From Propionibacteriaceae bacterium (GTDB lineage: Bacteria > Actinomycetota > Actinomycetes > Propionibacteriales > Propionibacteriaceae): a stretch of DNA of 64,000 nt. The notes below the pieces were generated by a model. The model was not told the origin of the DNA. It saw only the letters and a program-made list of their open reading frames with translations, and did no database searches. The stretch lies in the NCBI GenBank assembly GCA_009782785.1, contig WRIJ01000008.1, forward strand, positions 1 to 64,000, read 5' to 3'. Below, piece after piece: positions 8,321 to 17,558 of this stretch. The position numbers and the translations under genes are program-made. Every line of letters starts with the position of its first letter. Positions within the stretch are counted from its first letter, which is position 1.

Positions 8321-8754
8321 GGACGTCGCTCCGTACGCTGCTTGCAACCCACACACATGGTGGCTCGTGGGAATGCTTGGAGACGGATTTTCCCAATCGC
8401 TTGACCGCACACTTCACAGACGCCAAAATTTCCTTCATCAAACAACCTCAAGGACATCTCTGATTGTTCAAAGAGTTCACGGGCATTTGCAACCAAACTC
8501 ATTTCTTGATCTCGTTCAAAGTTGGATGACCCCACATCGGCCGGATCGCGACCAGCCATATCGGAACCTTCAGTCAGCAATTGCGTAAGCGACTCTTGAG
8601 CAGCAAGATATTTCTGCTCAAAAGCTTGTGCCTCATCCTGCAATTGGGTTCTGATTTCCTTGAGTTCCGCTGGAGTCCACTGATCCTCACCCTCGGCGAC
8701 AGGAATCCCTTGAGTAGTGGTTGGTTCCATGTCAGTTTTTGCTCTTCTCCCCAC
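8317..8754 (-). CDS. TraR/DksA-type C4 zinc-finger protein
   Basis: A 145-residue protein with an N-terminal acidic coiled-coil region (about 28-110) and a C-terminal four-cysteine zinc finger: C113, C116, C134 and C137 in CEVCGQAI and CVGCKQ. This is the layout of DksA/TraR proteins, which bind in the RNA polymerase secondary channel. Small actinobacterial members next to lspA are widespread and little studied. The frame is open to an ATG at 8772, but AAGGAGG lies inside that extension, five bases before the GTG at 8754, so I take the GTG as the true start. It sits where many actinobacteria carry ileS, between divIVA and lspA. Confidence 0.85.
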   Translation of the reverse strand: MGRRAKTDMEPTTTQGIPVAEGEDQWTPAELKEIRTQLQDEAQAFEQKYLAAQESLTQLLTEGSDMAGRDPADVGSSNFERDQEMSLVANARELFEQSEMSLRLFDEGNFGVCEVCGQAIGKIRLQAFPRATMCVGCKQRTERRP

Positions 8755-8883
8755 TTCAACCTCCTTGACCATGAGCTTAGTGCTACTTCACCAGCGGCGA
8801 AATACGGGGAAACTCTACACCATCACCACCGAACTGGGGCACTATCTGTTCTCCTGAGATTGTTAGGTGGCAGCAGGGAAAAA

Positions 8884-9984
8884 CTAGCTCTGTTCCGCAG
8901 TTGCTTCTTCATTGGCAAATTGGGAAGAATCCAAACGTTCAATTTGGCTCATGAGATAACCGGTCATGGTTTGCCGATAGGTCTTCTCGTAGGCTCTGAG
9001 CTTTTCGACCTTTGCGTTGAGTCCTTCACGCTCCGATTCAAGCTCACCGAAGACTTCTGCACGCCTGGAGGCGATTTCAGTATCAATCAGGGTGGCGCGC
9101 TGCTGGGCTTCTCGAACTAGTTTCTCTGCGTTCACCTGAGCTTCCTGCTCCAAGCGTTCTGCTCGCTGTTGAGCATCGGTAGTGAGTTGGGCAGAAGACT
9201 CGGTTGCTTTGCGAAGGAGCTCCTCTGCTGCACTTTGAGCATCGGTGCGTACTTGGAGGGCATGGGCGTCAGCTTCTGCATGGGCACGGGCTACGTAGCC
9301 ATGGGACTGCTCCTCCAGTTTGCGAATCTCTTCTTCGAGGAAGATCTTGCGTTTTTCAGCTTCGGTTGTTGCTTCGGTGACCAAGTTATCTGCTTGTTCG
9401 GTCGCTAGTTGAACAAGCCGTACCACGGCAGAACTCGCCTCTGGTGACGTGGTTACAGCAATAGGTACAGATTCCCCATTAGTGTCGGTGGCTGAGGCGA
9501 GAAATCTTTCGAGTTGTTCGCGAAGCTGAGTGTTCTCGGCGGTCAAACGCATGAGCTGTTCTTGATTCACTGGGGTACGAGCCGAGTCGGCTAATTGTGC
9601 TCGCGATTCCGCGAGTTGGCCACGGGTGTCGGCTAGTTGACGGCGAAGCTGTTCCACTTCGCGAAGAATGGCTTCATCACCAGCCCCAGCTTGGGCTTGA
9701 GCTCGTGCCTGATCAAGATCAGACTGCATGCGAGCCAAATGGGTCTTGTAATTACTTTTATCTTCTTGCAGTCGACCGAGTTGGAATTTAAGATTCTCTA
9801 ACTCTTTAGTATTGACTGATCCTCCGGTGCCACCGTCTTTCTTCAGCGAGTCAATCTCGGCGCTTAACTTCCCCAGAGCCTCTTCGACCTTATCGACGAA
9901 CATGTCGACATCCGTGACTTCGTACCCGTTACGACGAGACATATGGAATCTCGTCTTGCGTACTTCGTCAAGAGTCAAAGCCAT
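8884..9984 (-). CDS. divIVA: DivIVA / Wag31 polar growth protein
   Basis: A 366-residue cytoskeletal protein that marks cell poles and septa and directs polar wall synthesis in actinobacteria. The start MALTLDEVRKTRFHMSRR and YEVTDVDMFVDKVEEAL form the conserved membrane-binding N-terminal domain (residues 1-50). The rest is almost all heptad-patterned coiled coil rich in Ala, Glu, Gln and Arg, in two blocks (about 70-155 and 195-345) separated by a short Thr/Ser/Val linker. An upstream in-frame start at 10002 is possible, but AAAGGA is better placed for the ATG at 9984. A good promoter lies at 10045-10073, so it is probably its own transcription unit. Confidence 0.95.
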   Translation of the reverse strand: MALTLDEVRKTRFHMSRRNGYEVTDVDMFVDKVEEALGKLSAEIDSLKKDGGTGGSVNTKELENLKFQLGRLQEDKSNYKTHLARMQSDLDQARAQAQAGAGDEAILREVEQLRRQLADTRGQLAESRAQLADSARTPVNQEQLMRLTAENTQLREQLERFLASATDTNGESVPIAVTTSPEASSAVVRLVQLATEQADNLVTEATTEAEKRKIFLEEEIRKLEEQSHGYVARAHAEADAHALQVRTDAQSAAEELLRKATESSAQLTTDAQQRAERLEQEAQVNAEKLVREAQQRATLIDTEIASRRAEVFGELESEREGLNAKVEKLRAYEKTYRQTMTGYLMSQIERLDSSQFANEEATAEQS

Positions 9985-10044
9985 GACAATCCGTCCTTTC
10001 AACGCACTGCGGGAAGCAACCCTGAGAAAATCATGAGTATGGTT

Positions 10045-10073
10045 AGGCTACCGTACAGCAACTAAATGCTCAA
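10045..10073 (-). promoter_or_regulatory. predicted divIVA promoter
   Basis: On the minus strand TTGAGC (10068-10073) and TAGCCT (10045-10050) are separated by exactly 17 bases, a plausible housekeeping sigma promoter. Transcription would begin near 10038, some 54 bases before the divIVA ATG. Inferred from sequence only. Confidence 0.5.
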
Positions 10074-10106
10074 CCACCGCTGTATTACGCGTGGCTGAGT
10101 CTGAAC

Positions 10107-10403
10107 CTAAACCGAGAAGAATACCCATCTAACGACGTACAAACCCAGGATGACAAGCAGAAACAACACCAGGAAGGCCATATCGAACCCGACACCACCA
10201 ACTCTCAAGGGTTTCATGAACTTTCTCAGGAATCTTAAAGGAGGATCGGTCACAGAAAAGATCGCTTCTGCCAGAACAAGCCACACACCACGAGGAGACC
10301 ATGACGGTTGAATGAGTTGAATCCAAGACAAAATCGCGCGAATGAGCAGAATCCACTGGAAGACGCTTAAGCACCAAAAGAGAACCCACCCAATGGCCAC
10401 CAC
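10107..10403 (-). CDS. YggT family membrane protein
   Basis: A 98-residue protein with two hydrophobic segments (about 2-28 and 72-97) flanking the family motif TDPPLRFLRKFMKPLRVGG (about 52-70). YggT proteins have no proven activity but are regularly found between sepF and divIVA in actinobacteria and are linked to division or osmotic phenotypes in other bacteria. The start is a GTG five bases after the sepF stop, with no strong ribosome-binding site, suggesting coupling to sepF translation. Confidence 0.9.
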   Translation of the reverse strand: MVAIGWVLFWCLSVFQWILLIRAILSWIQLIQPSWSPRGVWLVLAEAIFSVTDPPLRFLRKFMKPLRVGGVGFDMAFLVLFLLVILGLYVVRWVFFSV

Positions 10404-10408
10404 AGCGG

Positions 10409-10945
10409 TTACTCGCTGGCCTTGTGGAGTTCTCGAAGCTGTTCTTTATCAGATTCCGAGAATTCAATAGCAGCCGGAATAAGCATATAGACCCGTGAAG
10501 TAATCTCTTCGAGCCGCCCAGAGGTGACGAAAGCCATTCCTGAGGTGAAATCGACAAGCCGTTGAGCCTGTTTTTGATCGATGGATCCCAGATTAAGGAT
10601 GATGGTCACCCCCTGTTTATACAGCTCACCGATACCAGCAGCCTCGGAGAACGACGCTGGGCGTTCATGGTGAATTTGGCTCATCGGGTTGGAATAGTAT
10701 GAAGGGCGCTGATCAATGGGGGTGACTGAGGCCTGTGCTACTCCCTCTGCCCATGAACTGGATGTCTTTCGTGGAGTCTTTGCTCGAGAACGTGAAGTCG
10801 ATTTCTTCGACTTCTTAGTTTCCATATCGACAATATCGGTGAGTTCCTGATCCGTGTCATGAAACTCTGTTTCGAAATCGTCATCGTCAATGCTTGCCCT
10901 AGGGCCGAGCATAAACTCAGCAACCTTACTCAATCGGTCAGCCAT
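10409..10945 (-). CDS. sepF: cell division protein SepF
   Basis: A 178-residue membrane anchor and bundling factor for FtsZ. The N-terminal MADRLSKVAEFMLG is the amphipathic membrane-targeting helix. A charged, Ser/Thr-rich linker follows (about 20-80), and the C-terminal SepF fold (about 92-172) contains ERPASFSEAAGIGELYKQG, ILNLGSIDQKQAQRLVDF and GLAFVT-like GMAFVTSG. Actinobacteria lack FtsA and ZipA, so SepF is expected to be the main FtsZ tether. It lies between pgeF and yggT in the usual order. Confidence 0.96.
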   Translation of the reverse strand: MADRLSKVAEFMLGPRASIDDDDFETEFHDTDQELTDIVDMETKKSKKSTSRSRAKTPRKTSSSWAEGVAQASVTPIDQRPSYYSNPMSQIHHERPASFSEAAGIGELYKQGVTIILNLGSIDQKQAQRLVDFTSGMAFVTSGRLEEITSRVYMLIPAAIEFSESDKEQLRELHKASE

Positions 10946-10954
10946 GAAAACTCC

Positions 10955-11743
10955 TCACTTTACGTGATCAAGATTACCGCTTGGTGGTTTGGTGCACTGG
11001 TCAACACGCGGTGTGCCTCCCTCTTTGAGCCAGATCACTCCCGCCTGCCTCCCAGTGAGACCGTGGTCTCGGCGGTGGGAAAAATAGCGATCCTCACAGC
11101 TCGTACATGAATTCTCCAGGTGTACCTGCACTCCGTGATCCTCAAGGAGTCCGCGTACTCCCTGTTCGAGGTTAATTGCTGGGGTTCCTCGGCGCGAGGT
11201 TCCTTTGGTACGAGGATTAAGACTCCAGGAACGCTGCGCCATCTCTGGGGACACCTCATAACAGTTCACACAAATATGAGGCCCGATCCATCCTTGAATG
11301 TCTGAGGCCCCCAAGTCCACCATCGCCGCAACGGTTGCTTCAACAATCCCTGCCAGCAGTCCCTCACGCCCTGCATGGGCGGCGGCAATCACCTGGGCGT
11401 GAGGATCAGCCAAGAGCACCGGTACGCAGTCAGCTACGCGAACAACCAGCGCTATTCCAGGCAAAGTAGTGACCAACCCATCGGCTTGTGCATGGTCCTC
11501 CACTCGACAAGTGAAAGGATAGTCATCTGTGACCTCGTGAACGAGAGTTCCGTGGACCTGGGAGCAGAGGGCAAACTTCGTGACCGGTATCTTCTGGCGC
11601 AGGAGATCAAAATTCTGCTCCACGTTGGCCCCATCTTCTTCAATTCTGCCCAGATTCATAGAATCAAAGGGGGCAGGGCTCACCCCACCATGTCGATCCG
11701 TAAAGAGGTATCCGACACGAGGATCTCGGCGAGGGCTCATCAA
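10955..11743 (-). CDS. pgeF: PgeF/YfiH-type multicopper-like protein (laccase domain)
   Basis: A 262-residue protein of the YfiH family, described as a peptidoglycan editing factor and, in other work, as a purine nucleoside hydrolase/phosphorylase-like enzyme. Metal-binding motifs are visible: CSQVHG (about 60-65), VADCVPVLLAD (about 103-113), AAHAGREGLLAG and GPHICVNCYEV, and the late ENSCTSCEDRYFSHRRD. These give the conserved His and Cys ligands. It overlaps the ftsZ stop by four bases and is followed by sepF, the standard actinobacterial ftsZ-pgeF-sepF order. Confidence 0.92.
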   Translation of the reverse strand: MMSPRRDPRVGYLFTDRHGGVSPAPFDSMNLGRIEEDGANVEQNFDLLRQKIPVTKFALCSQVHGTLVHEVTDDYPFTCRVEDHAQADGLVTTLPGIALVVRVADCVPVLLADPHAQVIAAAHAGREGLLAGIVEATVAAMVDLGASDIQGWIGPHICVNCYEVSPEMAQRSWSLNPRTKGTSRRGTPAINLEQGVRGLLEDHGVQVHLENSCTSCEDRYFSHRRDHGLTGRQAGVIWLKEGGTPRVDQCTKPPSGNLDHVK

Positions 11744-12951
11744 CTGAAAAAATCGGGAAGTTCAATAGTTCCCTCATCACCTGGAGGTGTTGCCCGTGGC
11801 CGAGGACGAGGGGTTGTTGGTGCAGAAACTCCGGGAATGGGTAGATCTGCTGCTGATGGTGGAGTTCCTAGTGGTGTTGATACTGGCGTACCACTGCTAC
11901 GAACAGCGAAACCTGGTGATTGTGTCGCCGAAGGAGCGGCAGGACTGCGCCTTCGAGATCGCGAGGATGTCAATTCATCAAACCCTGCAGCAATGACCGT
12001 GACTTTCACTTCATCACCCAACGCATCATCAATGACTGTGCCCCAAATAATGTTGGCATCTTCTGCTGCACAGTCACGGATCAGCTCAGCAGCAGTCGAT
12101 ACTTCATGGAGTAGAAGATCGGTTCCAGCTGCAATAGAGAGCAGAACGCCGCGTGCACCATCAATGCTGGAATCCAACAGTGGAGATGATATCGCTTCCT
12201 GTGCGGCAATTTCAGCGCGATTTTCTCCTCGAGCAGAACCTATTCCCATTCGTGCAGTCCCGGTATTCGACAGGACTGCTTTCACGTCAGCGAAGTCAAG
12301 GTTGACAGTACCTGGGGTCGTAATGAGATCTGAGATTCCCGAGACACCTTGCATGAGAACCTGATCAGCCAATTTGAAGGCGTCCAGAATCGATACTCGA
12401 GAATCTGCCATGGAAAGTAATTTGTCATTGGGGATCACAATGAGGGCATCTACTTCACTGCGCAGAGCAGCAATCCCCTCTTCTGCTCTCTTGGTTCTCG
12501 CTTGACCCTCAAAGCTGAAAGGTTTGGTCACCACACCAACGGTGAGTGCCCCAAGTGAACGTGCTATACGCGCAACGACTGGAGCGCCGCCGGTACCCGT
12601 ACCTCCACCTTCACCTGCTGCAACGAAGACCATATCTGAACCAATGAGAGCCATTTCGATGTCCTCATCATGGTCTTCAGCTGCTTGGCGACCAATGAGA
12701 GGATCAGCACCTGTTCCCAAACCTCGGGTGAGATTTCGACCAATGTCGAGTTTCACATCCGCATCACTCATCAGCAGAGCCTGTGCATCAGTATTGACTG
12801 CAACAAATTCCACTCCACGCAAATCGTCTTCAATCATGCGATTCACTGAGTTGACACCGCCACCCCCCACACCAACAACCCGAATAACAGCTAAATAGTT
12901 ATGGACGGCATTGGGCACACTGGCGGACGCTTTCTTGTCTGCATTGGGCAT
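11740..12951 (-). CDS. ftsZ: cell division GTPase FtsZ
   Basis: A 403-residue tubulin homologue that forms the Z ring. Key motifs: VVGVGGGGVNSVNRM near the N-terminus, the GTP-binding GEGGGTGTGGAP signature, the T7 synergy segment NLDFADVK, and a flexible Pro/Ser/Thr-rich linker after about residue 335. It ends in the acidic peptide EGTIELPDFFS, the site that binds SepF and other partners. An in-frame GTG at 12963 is possible, but the ATG at 12951 has AGGTGAGG just upstream. It has a slightly long N-terminal extension before the conserved AVIRVVG. The 146-base gap to ftsQ probably carries ftsZ promoters. Confidence 0.98.
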   Translation of the reverse strand: MPNADKKASASVPNAVHNYLAVIRVVGVGGGGVNSVNRMIEDDLRGVEFVAVNTDAQALLMSDADVKLDIGRNLTRGLGTGADPLIGRQAAEDHDEDIEMALIGSDMVFVAAGEGGGTGTGGAPVVARIARSLGALTVGVVTKPFSFEGQARTKRAEEGIAALRSEVDALIVIPNDKLLSMADSRVSILDAFKLADQVLMQGVSGISDLITTPGTVNLDFADVKAVLSNTGTARMGIGSARGENRAEIAAQEAISSPLLDSSIDGARGVLLSIAAGTDLLLHEVSTAAELIRDCAAEDANIIWGTVIDDALGDEVKVTVIAAGFDELTSSRSRRRSPAAPSATQSPGFAVRSSGTPVSTPLGTPPSAADLPIPGVSAPTTPRPRPRATPPGDEGTIELPDFFS

Positions 12952-13097
12952 TGTTTGCCTCACCTCACCTTGTTCGATCTGTTGTCACCGTACGAAATAT
13001 GGTGATTTCTCTCCAGTACCACAGCCACGACACGCCGCAGTCTCAACCTTGACTTCAGATTTTCTACTTCAAGCCTCCTCCAGAGGTACCCCGGGGT

Positions 13098-13844
13098 CTA
13101 CCGCGTGGACGGATGGCTGGGGGAACTCACGTCATAATAGGTGGCTTTGATATCGAGCAAACCGGTGATCACTTGGGCTTTCAACTCAGATTCTTCGCTA
13201 CTGCCCCACAAAATACGTCGACCATCACGGAGGACAATGGTGAAGGAATCTGGAGTTTCACCAGACAGGGAAACCAGGTCGGATGACACCACCTCTGGCA
13301 GAGCTAAGACAATTGTTGCCGCATCTTTCATCAGCCGCCCAGAACTCGGGGAGTCATCGTGAGCAATGGTGACCACTATCAGATCGCCTTGAGTGTCCGC
13401 CGTGAGATATCCACGACCTTCATCACTAACAATAAGATAGTGACCATCAGTATGGATAGCGTACGCGGGCCTTGCTTCTTGAACCTGGATGCGCACCACC
13501 CCAGTGAGAGTGCGATGGACGCTGACCTCTTCAATAGGGGGAAGGTCAAGAACCCGCTGTTTGATTGCTTCGGTATCCAGGCGTACTAAAGGAGTTCCTA
13601 GAGGAACATTGGCTGCTTGAACAACGTCTTGAGACGATATCTGCGACGTACCTTGAACATCAACCGACCTGGCCACCAGAGCTGGAGAAAACCAGATGAG
13701 CCAAATCAGTACCGCGATGACGAGAAAAATGGCGACAACACCAAGTATTCGTTTCAGTCGCCGACGTGTAGCTTGACGCCGATGTGTACGAATCAGCATC
13801 GTGGCGTCATGGATCTCGGTTGACCTCCCCGCTGCTGGGCTCAT
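13098..13844 (-). CDS. ftsQ: divisome protein FtsQ
   Basis: A 248-residue bitopic protein: a basic cytoplasmic N-terminus, one transmembrane helix (about 33-55), then a POTRA domain (about 57-125, VARSVDVQGTSQISSQDVVQ onward) and a beta domain. FtsQ bridges early and late divisome components through FtsB and FtsL. It overlaps murC by four bases and is the last gene before ftsZ. Confidence 0.95.
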   Translation of the reverse strand: MSPAAGRSTEIHDATMLIRTHRRQATRRRLKRILGVVAIFLVIAVLIWLIWFSPALVARSVDVQGTSQISSQDVVQAANVPLGTPLVRLDTEAIKQRVLDLPPIEEVSVHRTLTGVVRIQVQEARPAYAIHTDGHYLIVSDEGRGYLTADTQGDLIVVTIAHDDSPSSGRLMKDAATIVLALPEVVSSDLVSLSGETPDSFTIVLRDGRRILWGSSEESELKAQVITGLLDIKATYYDVSSPSHPSTR

Positions 13845-15244
13845 CTTTCCTCCAGTACGCTGATGAGTTGGCCACCGAGTGTAGTAACAGAACCAGCCCC
13901 CATGGTGATCACCATGTCCCCAGGGCGAAGGATCCCCACGAGGGTGTCGACCACATCATCGAATTGCTCAACATAATGAGCATGCCCCCCATGAATGGCG
14001 ATAGCCGAAGAGACTAATTCACCGCTCACTCCTTCGATGGGTTCTTCGCGAGCTGGATAGACATCCAGAACAACCACCTCATCTGCCTTTGATAAAACTC
14101 GACCAAAATCTGCAGCAAACCTTTGGGTACGCGAGTACAGATGCGGTTGGAAGCAGACGATGACCCGCCCAGTTCCTGCACGTAAACGGGCTAATTCTAG
14201 AGTTGCTGTGACTTCTGTGGGGTGGTGAGCATAATCGTCGATAATCTCTACTCCACCAGCTCGTCCAAGATGCTGAAATCTGCGAGCTGTCCCAGTGAAA
14301 CCCTTGAGCCCATTGAGGACGCCACCCAGATCAAGGTTAAGAAGATAGCCCACGCATAGTGCTGCGGTGGCATTAAGAAGATTGTGTAACCCTGAGACAC
14401 TCAGCTCCAGTTGGAGGTTGTCACCTGCTACCTTAACCACACTACGACCGCGCCCGGCATCAATATCCGTCAACAGAAGATCGCTGTCGCCATGAGCACC
14501 ATAGGTCAATACGCGGCGCCCGGCTTCAGTGATAGCGGGAATCAATGCGGACGCACCAGGATCATCTCGGCACACCACCACTGTGGTGACTTTTTCACCT
14601 GTTAAGAATTCTAGGAACCCTTGAATGTAGTTCTCTTCAGTCTCCCAGTTGTCAACGTGGTCCACTTCAACACCGGTGACCACAGCCACGGAGGTGGGAT
14701 ACTGGCGAAAAGACCCATCAGATTCGTCTGCTTCAACAATGAATTGCCCTGAGGTTCCTAGGTGGGAACTCACTGACGTACCCAGTGGTGATCCACCAAT
14801 AACGAAGGACGGATCTTGACCAGCACCGAGGAGACCCGCCACACACATCGATGTTGTGGTGGTTTTCCCGTGGGTTCCTGCTACAGAGATGACCATGTGT
14901 TCTTCCATGAGAGCAGCGAGGGCGACACTGCGGTGAATCACTGGAATCCCACGTCGCTTCGCCTCTACCAGTTCACAGTTATCGGGCGGAATCGCTGTGG
15001 AAACAACAACGGTACGCGCATTATTGAGATGGGAGGCATCATGGCCAACCCACACTGTTGCCCCCTGATGGCGCAACTGATCAAGGACTGGCGAATCGAG
15101 ATGGTCAGACCCGGAGACTTGGATTCCTTGGGAAAGAAAACACTGAGCTACACCACTCATCCCCGCTCCGCCGATGGCGATGAAATGGACTGGCCCAAGT
15201 GTGGCCAGTGGCGGAATGGGGGAAGGGTTGAGTAAAACCATCAC
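13841..15244 (-). CDS. murC: UDP-N-acetylmuramate--L-alanine ligase MurC
   Basis: A 467-residue ATP-dependent ligase that adds L-Ala to UDP-MurNAc, the first amino acid of the stem peptide. The N-terminal UDP-binding motif is FIAIGGAGMSGVA (21-33); the ATP P-loop is AGTHGKTTTT (122-131); the metal and substrate segments VEADESDGSF and EVDHVDNW follow. The C-terminal domain contains DDYAHHPTEV. Length is normal. It overlaps murG upstream and ftsQ downstream by four bases each. Confidence 0.98.
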   Translation of the reverse strand: MMVLLNPSPIPPLATLGPVHFIAIGGAGMSGVAQCFLSQGIQVSGSDHLDSPVLDQLRHQGATVWVGHDASHLNNARTVVVSTAIPPDNCELVEAKRRGIPVIHRSVALAALMEEHMVISVAGTHGKTTTTSMCVAGLLGAGQDPSFVIGGSPLGTSVSSHLGTSGQFIVEADESDGSFRQYPTSVAVVTGVEVDHVDNWETEENYIQGFLEFLTGEKVTTVVVCRDDPGASALIPAITEAGRRVLTYGAHGDSDLLLTDIDAGRGRSVVKVAGDNLQLELSVSGLHNLLNATAALCVGYLLNLDLGGVLNGLKGFTGTARRFQHLGRAGGVEIIDDYAHHPTEVTATLELARLRAGTGRVIVCFQPHLYSRTQRFAADFGRVLSKADEVVVLDVYPAREEPIEGVSGELVSSAIAIHGGHAHYVEQFDDVVDTLVGILRPGDMVITMGAGSVTTLGGQLISVLEER

Positions 15245-16320
15245 GAACCTCCTCGTACGACCTCAAGAACCTGGTGTGCAACCAGTTCTGCCGAGTTTCG
15301 GGGGAAAACACCACGGGCAGCAAGACTCATCTGCATTAATGTTTCTTCATGAAGCAACCCCGGGACAAGATCAAGCAGCGTGGGGGAACTCAACTCATGA
15401 TCGGGAAGTAAAATCCCTCCCCCAGCTTCCACCACTGTGCGAGCATTGCGTTCCTGTTCACCATTGCCATGCGGCAGAGGAACAAAGATCGTTGGCAAAC
15501 CCACAGTGGCGGTTTCGACGACTGTCGCTGCCCCTGCGCGTGCGAGCATCAGGTCTGCGACACTATAGGCTTTCTCCATCCCATCCACGTACGCCAGATG
15601 GTGATAGGAGTCGGGAAGTCCTTCCGGAACCAAGTGAGCATTATTCTTTCCTGTGATGTGCACAATGGAAATTCCCCGATCCCCCAAATCCGAGGCAGCC
15701 TCCCAGATCGCATGATTGAGACTCATTGCACCTTGAGATCCTCCTGAAACTAGGAGAACCGATGCTGATGGATCCAGGGATAGTTCCGCCCTAGCAGACG
15801 CACGGGTCAGAGATCGATCAAGGGTAGCGATTCCGTGGCGAATCGGCATTCCTGTCACGATTTCTCCTGGTAAACCGGTACCAGGAAAAGTGGCGCACAC
15901 ACATGCGGCATACCGAGCACCCATGCGATTCGCGAGTCCAGGGATGGCATTAGCTTCATGCACCACGATAGGTATCTTCAACTTTCGTGCCGCTAAATAC
16001 ACTGGCGGGCAGGCATATCCCCCAAAACCCACGACCACCTCGATACCTAGCTCACGAATAATGGTTTTTGCCTGTCGTACTGCCTTGGATAATCGCCAGG
16101 GAAAGGACAACATCCTCAGGGAGATTTTCCGTGGAAAAGGTACCGGGTCAACACATCGCAACTCGAAACCAGCCGCGGGTACCACCGTTGTCTCCAAACC
16201 AATGGCTGTCCCCACACAGGTCAGTTCGACTTGAGGTTCTAGGCTACGAAGTGCCTCGGCAGTAGCTAGCATGGGTGAAATGTGGCCGGTGGTTCCACCA
16301 CCGACAAGAAGAATCCTCAT
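15241..16320 (-). CDS. murG: UDP-GlcNAc transferase MurG
   Basis: A 359-residue GT28 glycosyltransferase that turns lipid I into lipid II on the cytoplasmic face of the membrane. The N-terminal GGGTTGHISPMLA loop (7-19), GFGGYACPPVYLAARKL, HEANAIPGLANR and the donor-site LVSGGSQGAMSLNHA and ARAGAATVVE motifs are all present. It overlaps ftsW and murC by four bases each. Confidence 0.98.
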   Translation of the reverse strand: MRILLVGGGTTGHISPMLATAEALRSLEPQVELTCVGTAIGLETTVVPAAGFELRCVDPVPFPRKISLRMLSFPWRLSKAVRQAKTIIRELGIEVVVGFGGYACPPVYLAARKLKIPIVVHEANAIPGLANRMGARYAACVCATFPGTGLPGEIVTGMPIRHGIATLDRSLTRASARAELSLDPSASVLLVSGGSQGAMSLNHAIWEAASDLGDRGISIVHITGKNNAHLVPEGLPDSYHHLAYVDGMEKAYSVADLMLARAGAATVVETATVGLPTIFVPLPHGNGEQERNARTVVEAGGGILLPDHELSSPTLLDLVPGLLHEETLMQMSLAARGVFPRNSAELVAHQVLEVVRGGS

Positions 16321-17558
16321 GGTTCCGCCTTCGCAACCGTGGCGCGCCTCGAGCGTGGAGCCCGACGCTTGAGCACTCTTGAGGCCCCTGGTTCCCGTCG
16401 AGCACAGCCAACAAGAAGTCCCACAGCAAAGAGATTAGCCATCAGTGAGGATCCTCCATAAGAAATCATTGGTAAAGGAACCCCCAAGACGGGTAACAAG
16501 CGAATAGCAACAGCAATGTTGGTGAATGCTTGGACAGTGAACCATGCCACGACACCAACGGCCACATACCTGGAAAAATGTGAGGTCGACACCATGGCAA
16601 TCCTCAACCCAACGAATGCGAAAATCGTAAAGAGAAGGATGACCGTGAGGGTTCCCAGTAGCCCAAGTTCTTCACCAATGATGGCAAAAATGTAGTCATT
16701 GTGAGCCTCAGCTAACAGACCCCATTTCTGGCGGGAAGACCCCAGTCCTTGGCCAAACCATCCCCCGGTTGCTAGTGCCAGCATGCCCCGACGAGGCTGC
16801 AAGTTAATTCCATAAGGATCACTGGAGGGATCCAAGTACGCAAATATCCTATCCATGCGGTACGGCGCCAGGCGTAACATGGCTAAGACCACCAACCCAG
16901 CTGAGAGAAACATTCCACCCAGCAGTCTCCAGGGTGCCCCTGCTGAAATGGCAACAATGATGACAACTGCTACCATGACCATAGCTGTTCCTGCGTCTTT
17001 TTGAAGGAAGACTAGTCCAACCAACCCAAGACTACCGATGAGGAATACAAACCATTGTCGTACATCAACAAGAACCTTCCTCTTGTTGGCCAGGTCATGA
17101 GCTCCCCAGATGACGATTGCTAATTTGGCAAATTCACTAGGCTGGAATCGCGTAAAGTCCGGGCCGAATTGCACCCAATTTCGATTTCCCCCGATCTCCA
17201 CACCAAAACCGGTAAATGTTAAAGCAATGAGAATCACGGCACCTAAAAGTGCTGGCCAAGCAAGCAGGCGAGTAAATTTTTCTGTGCTGCGTGACAGAAT
17301 CCAAGCACCTAGAACTCCAATGATGGCGAAGGCGATTTGTCTCTTTCCAAAATAGTACGGATCATTGAGTTGAGCTGCTGCTGTGACAGAAGATGCGGAA
17401 ATCACCATCATCAGCCCCAAGCTCAGGAGGACAGCCCCAGTCGCTAGAGCAACACGGTAGTCAAACAGGGGGTGATCCAGTGCACGACGGATTCGCTGGG
17501 CCAGTGACCGATTCTTGGGTGAAGAAGGCCCCGATGCCGCGAGGTCACCATCACTCAT
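16317..17558 (-). CDS. ftsW: SEDS peptidoglycan polymerase FtsW
   Basis: A 413-residue integral membrane glycosyltransferase that polymerises lipid II at the septum together with FtsI. About ten hydrophobic helices are visible. Family segments include FQPSEFAKLAIVIWGA, LQKDAGTAMVM, GLGSSRQKWGLLAEAHNDYIFAIIGEELG and the C-terminal VPLPMISYGGSSLMANL. The Glu/Asp residues typical of the catalytic loop lie in the EAHNDYIF and EELG region. A basic C-terminal tail follows the last helix. It overlaps murD and murG by four bases. Confidence 0.98.
   Translation of the reverse strand: MSDGDLAASGPSSPKNRSLAQRIRRALDHPLFDYRVALATGAVLLSLGLMMVISASSVTAAAQLNDPYYFGKRQIAFAIIGVLGAWILSRSTEKFTRLLAWPALLGAVILIALTFTGFGVEIGGNRNWVQFGPDFTRFQPSEFAKLAIVIWGAHDLANKRKVLVDVRQWFVFLIGSLGLVGLVFLQKDAGTAMVMVAVVIIVAISAGAPWRLLGGMFLSAGLVVLAMLRLAPYRMDRIFAYLDPSSDPYGINLQPRRGMLALATGGWFGQGLGSSRQKWGLLAEAHNDYIFAIIGEELGLLGTLTVILLFTIFAFVGLRIAMVSTSHFSRYVAVGVVAWFTVQAFTNIAVAIRLLPVLGVPLPMISYGGSSLMANLFAVGLLVGCARREPGASRVLKRRAPRSRRATVAKAEP

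Noticed and set aside
11375-12364. Long open frame opposite ftsZ (329 codons)
   Set aside because: Ser/Thr/Pro/Arg-rich translation without any motif, wholly inside a certain gene; a codon-structure shadow.
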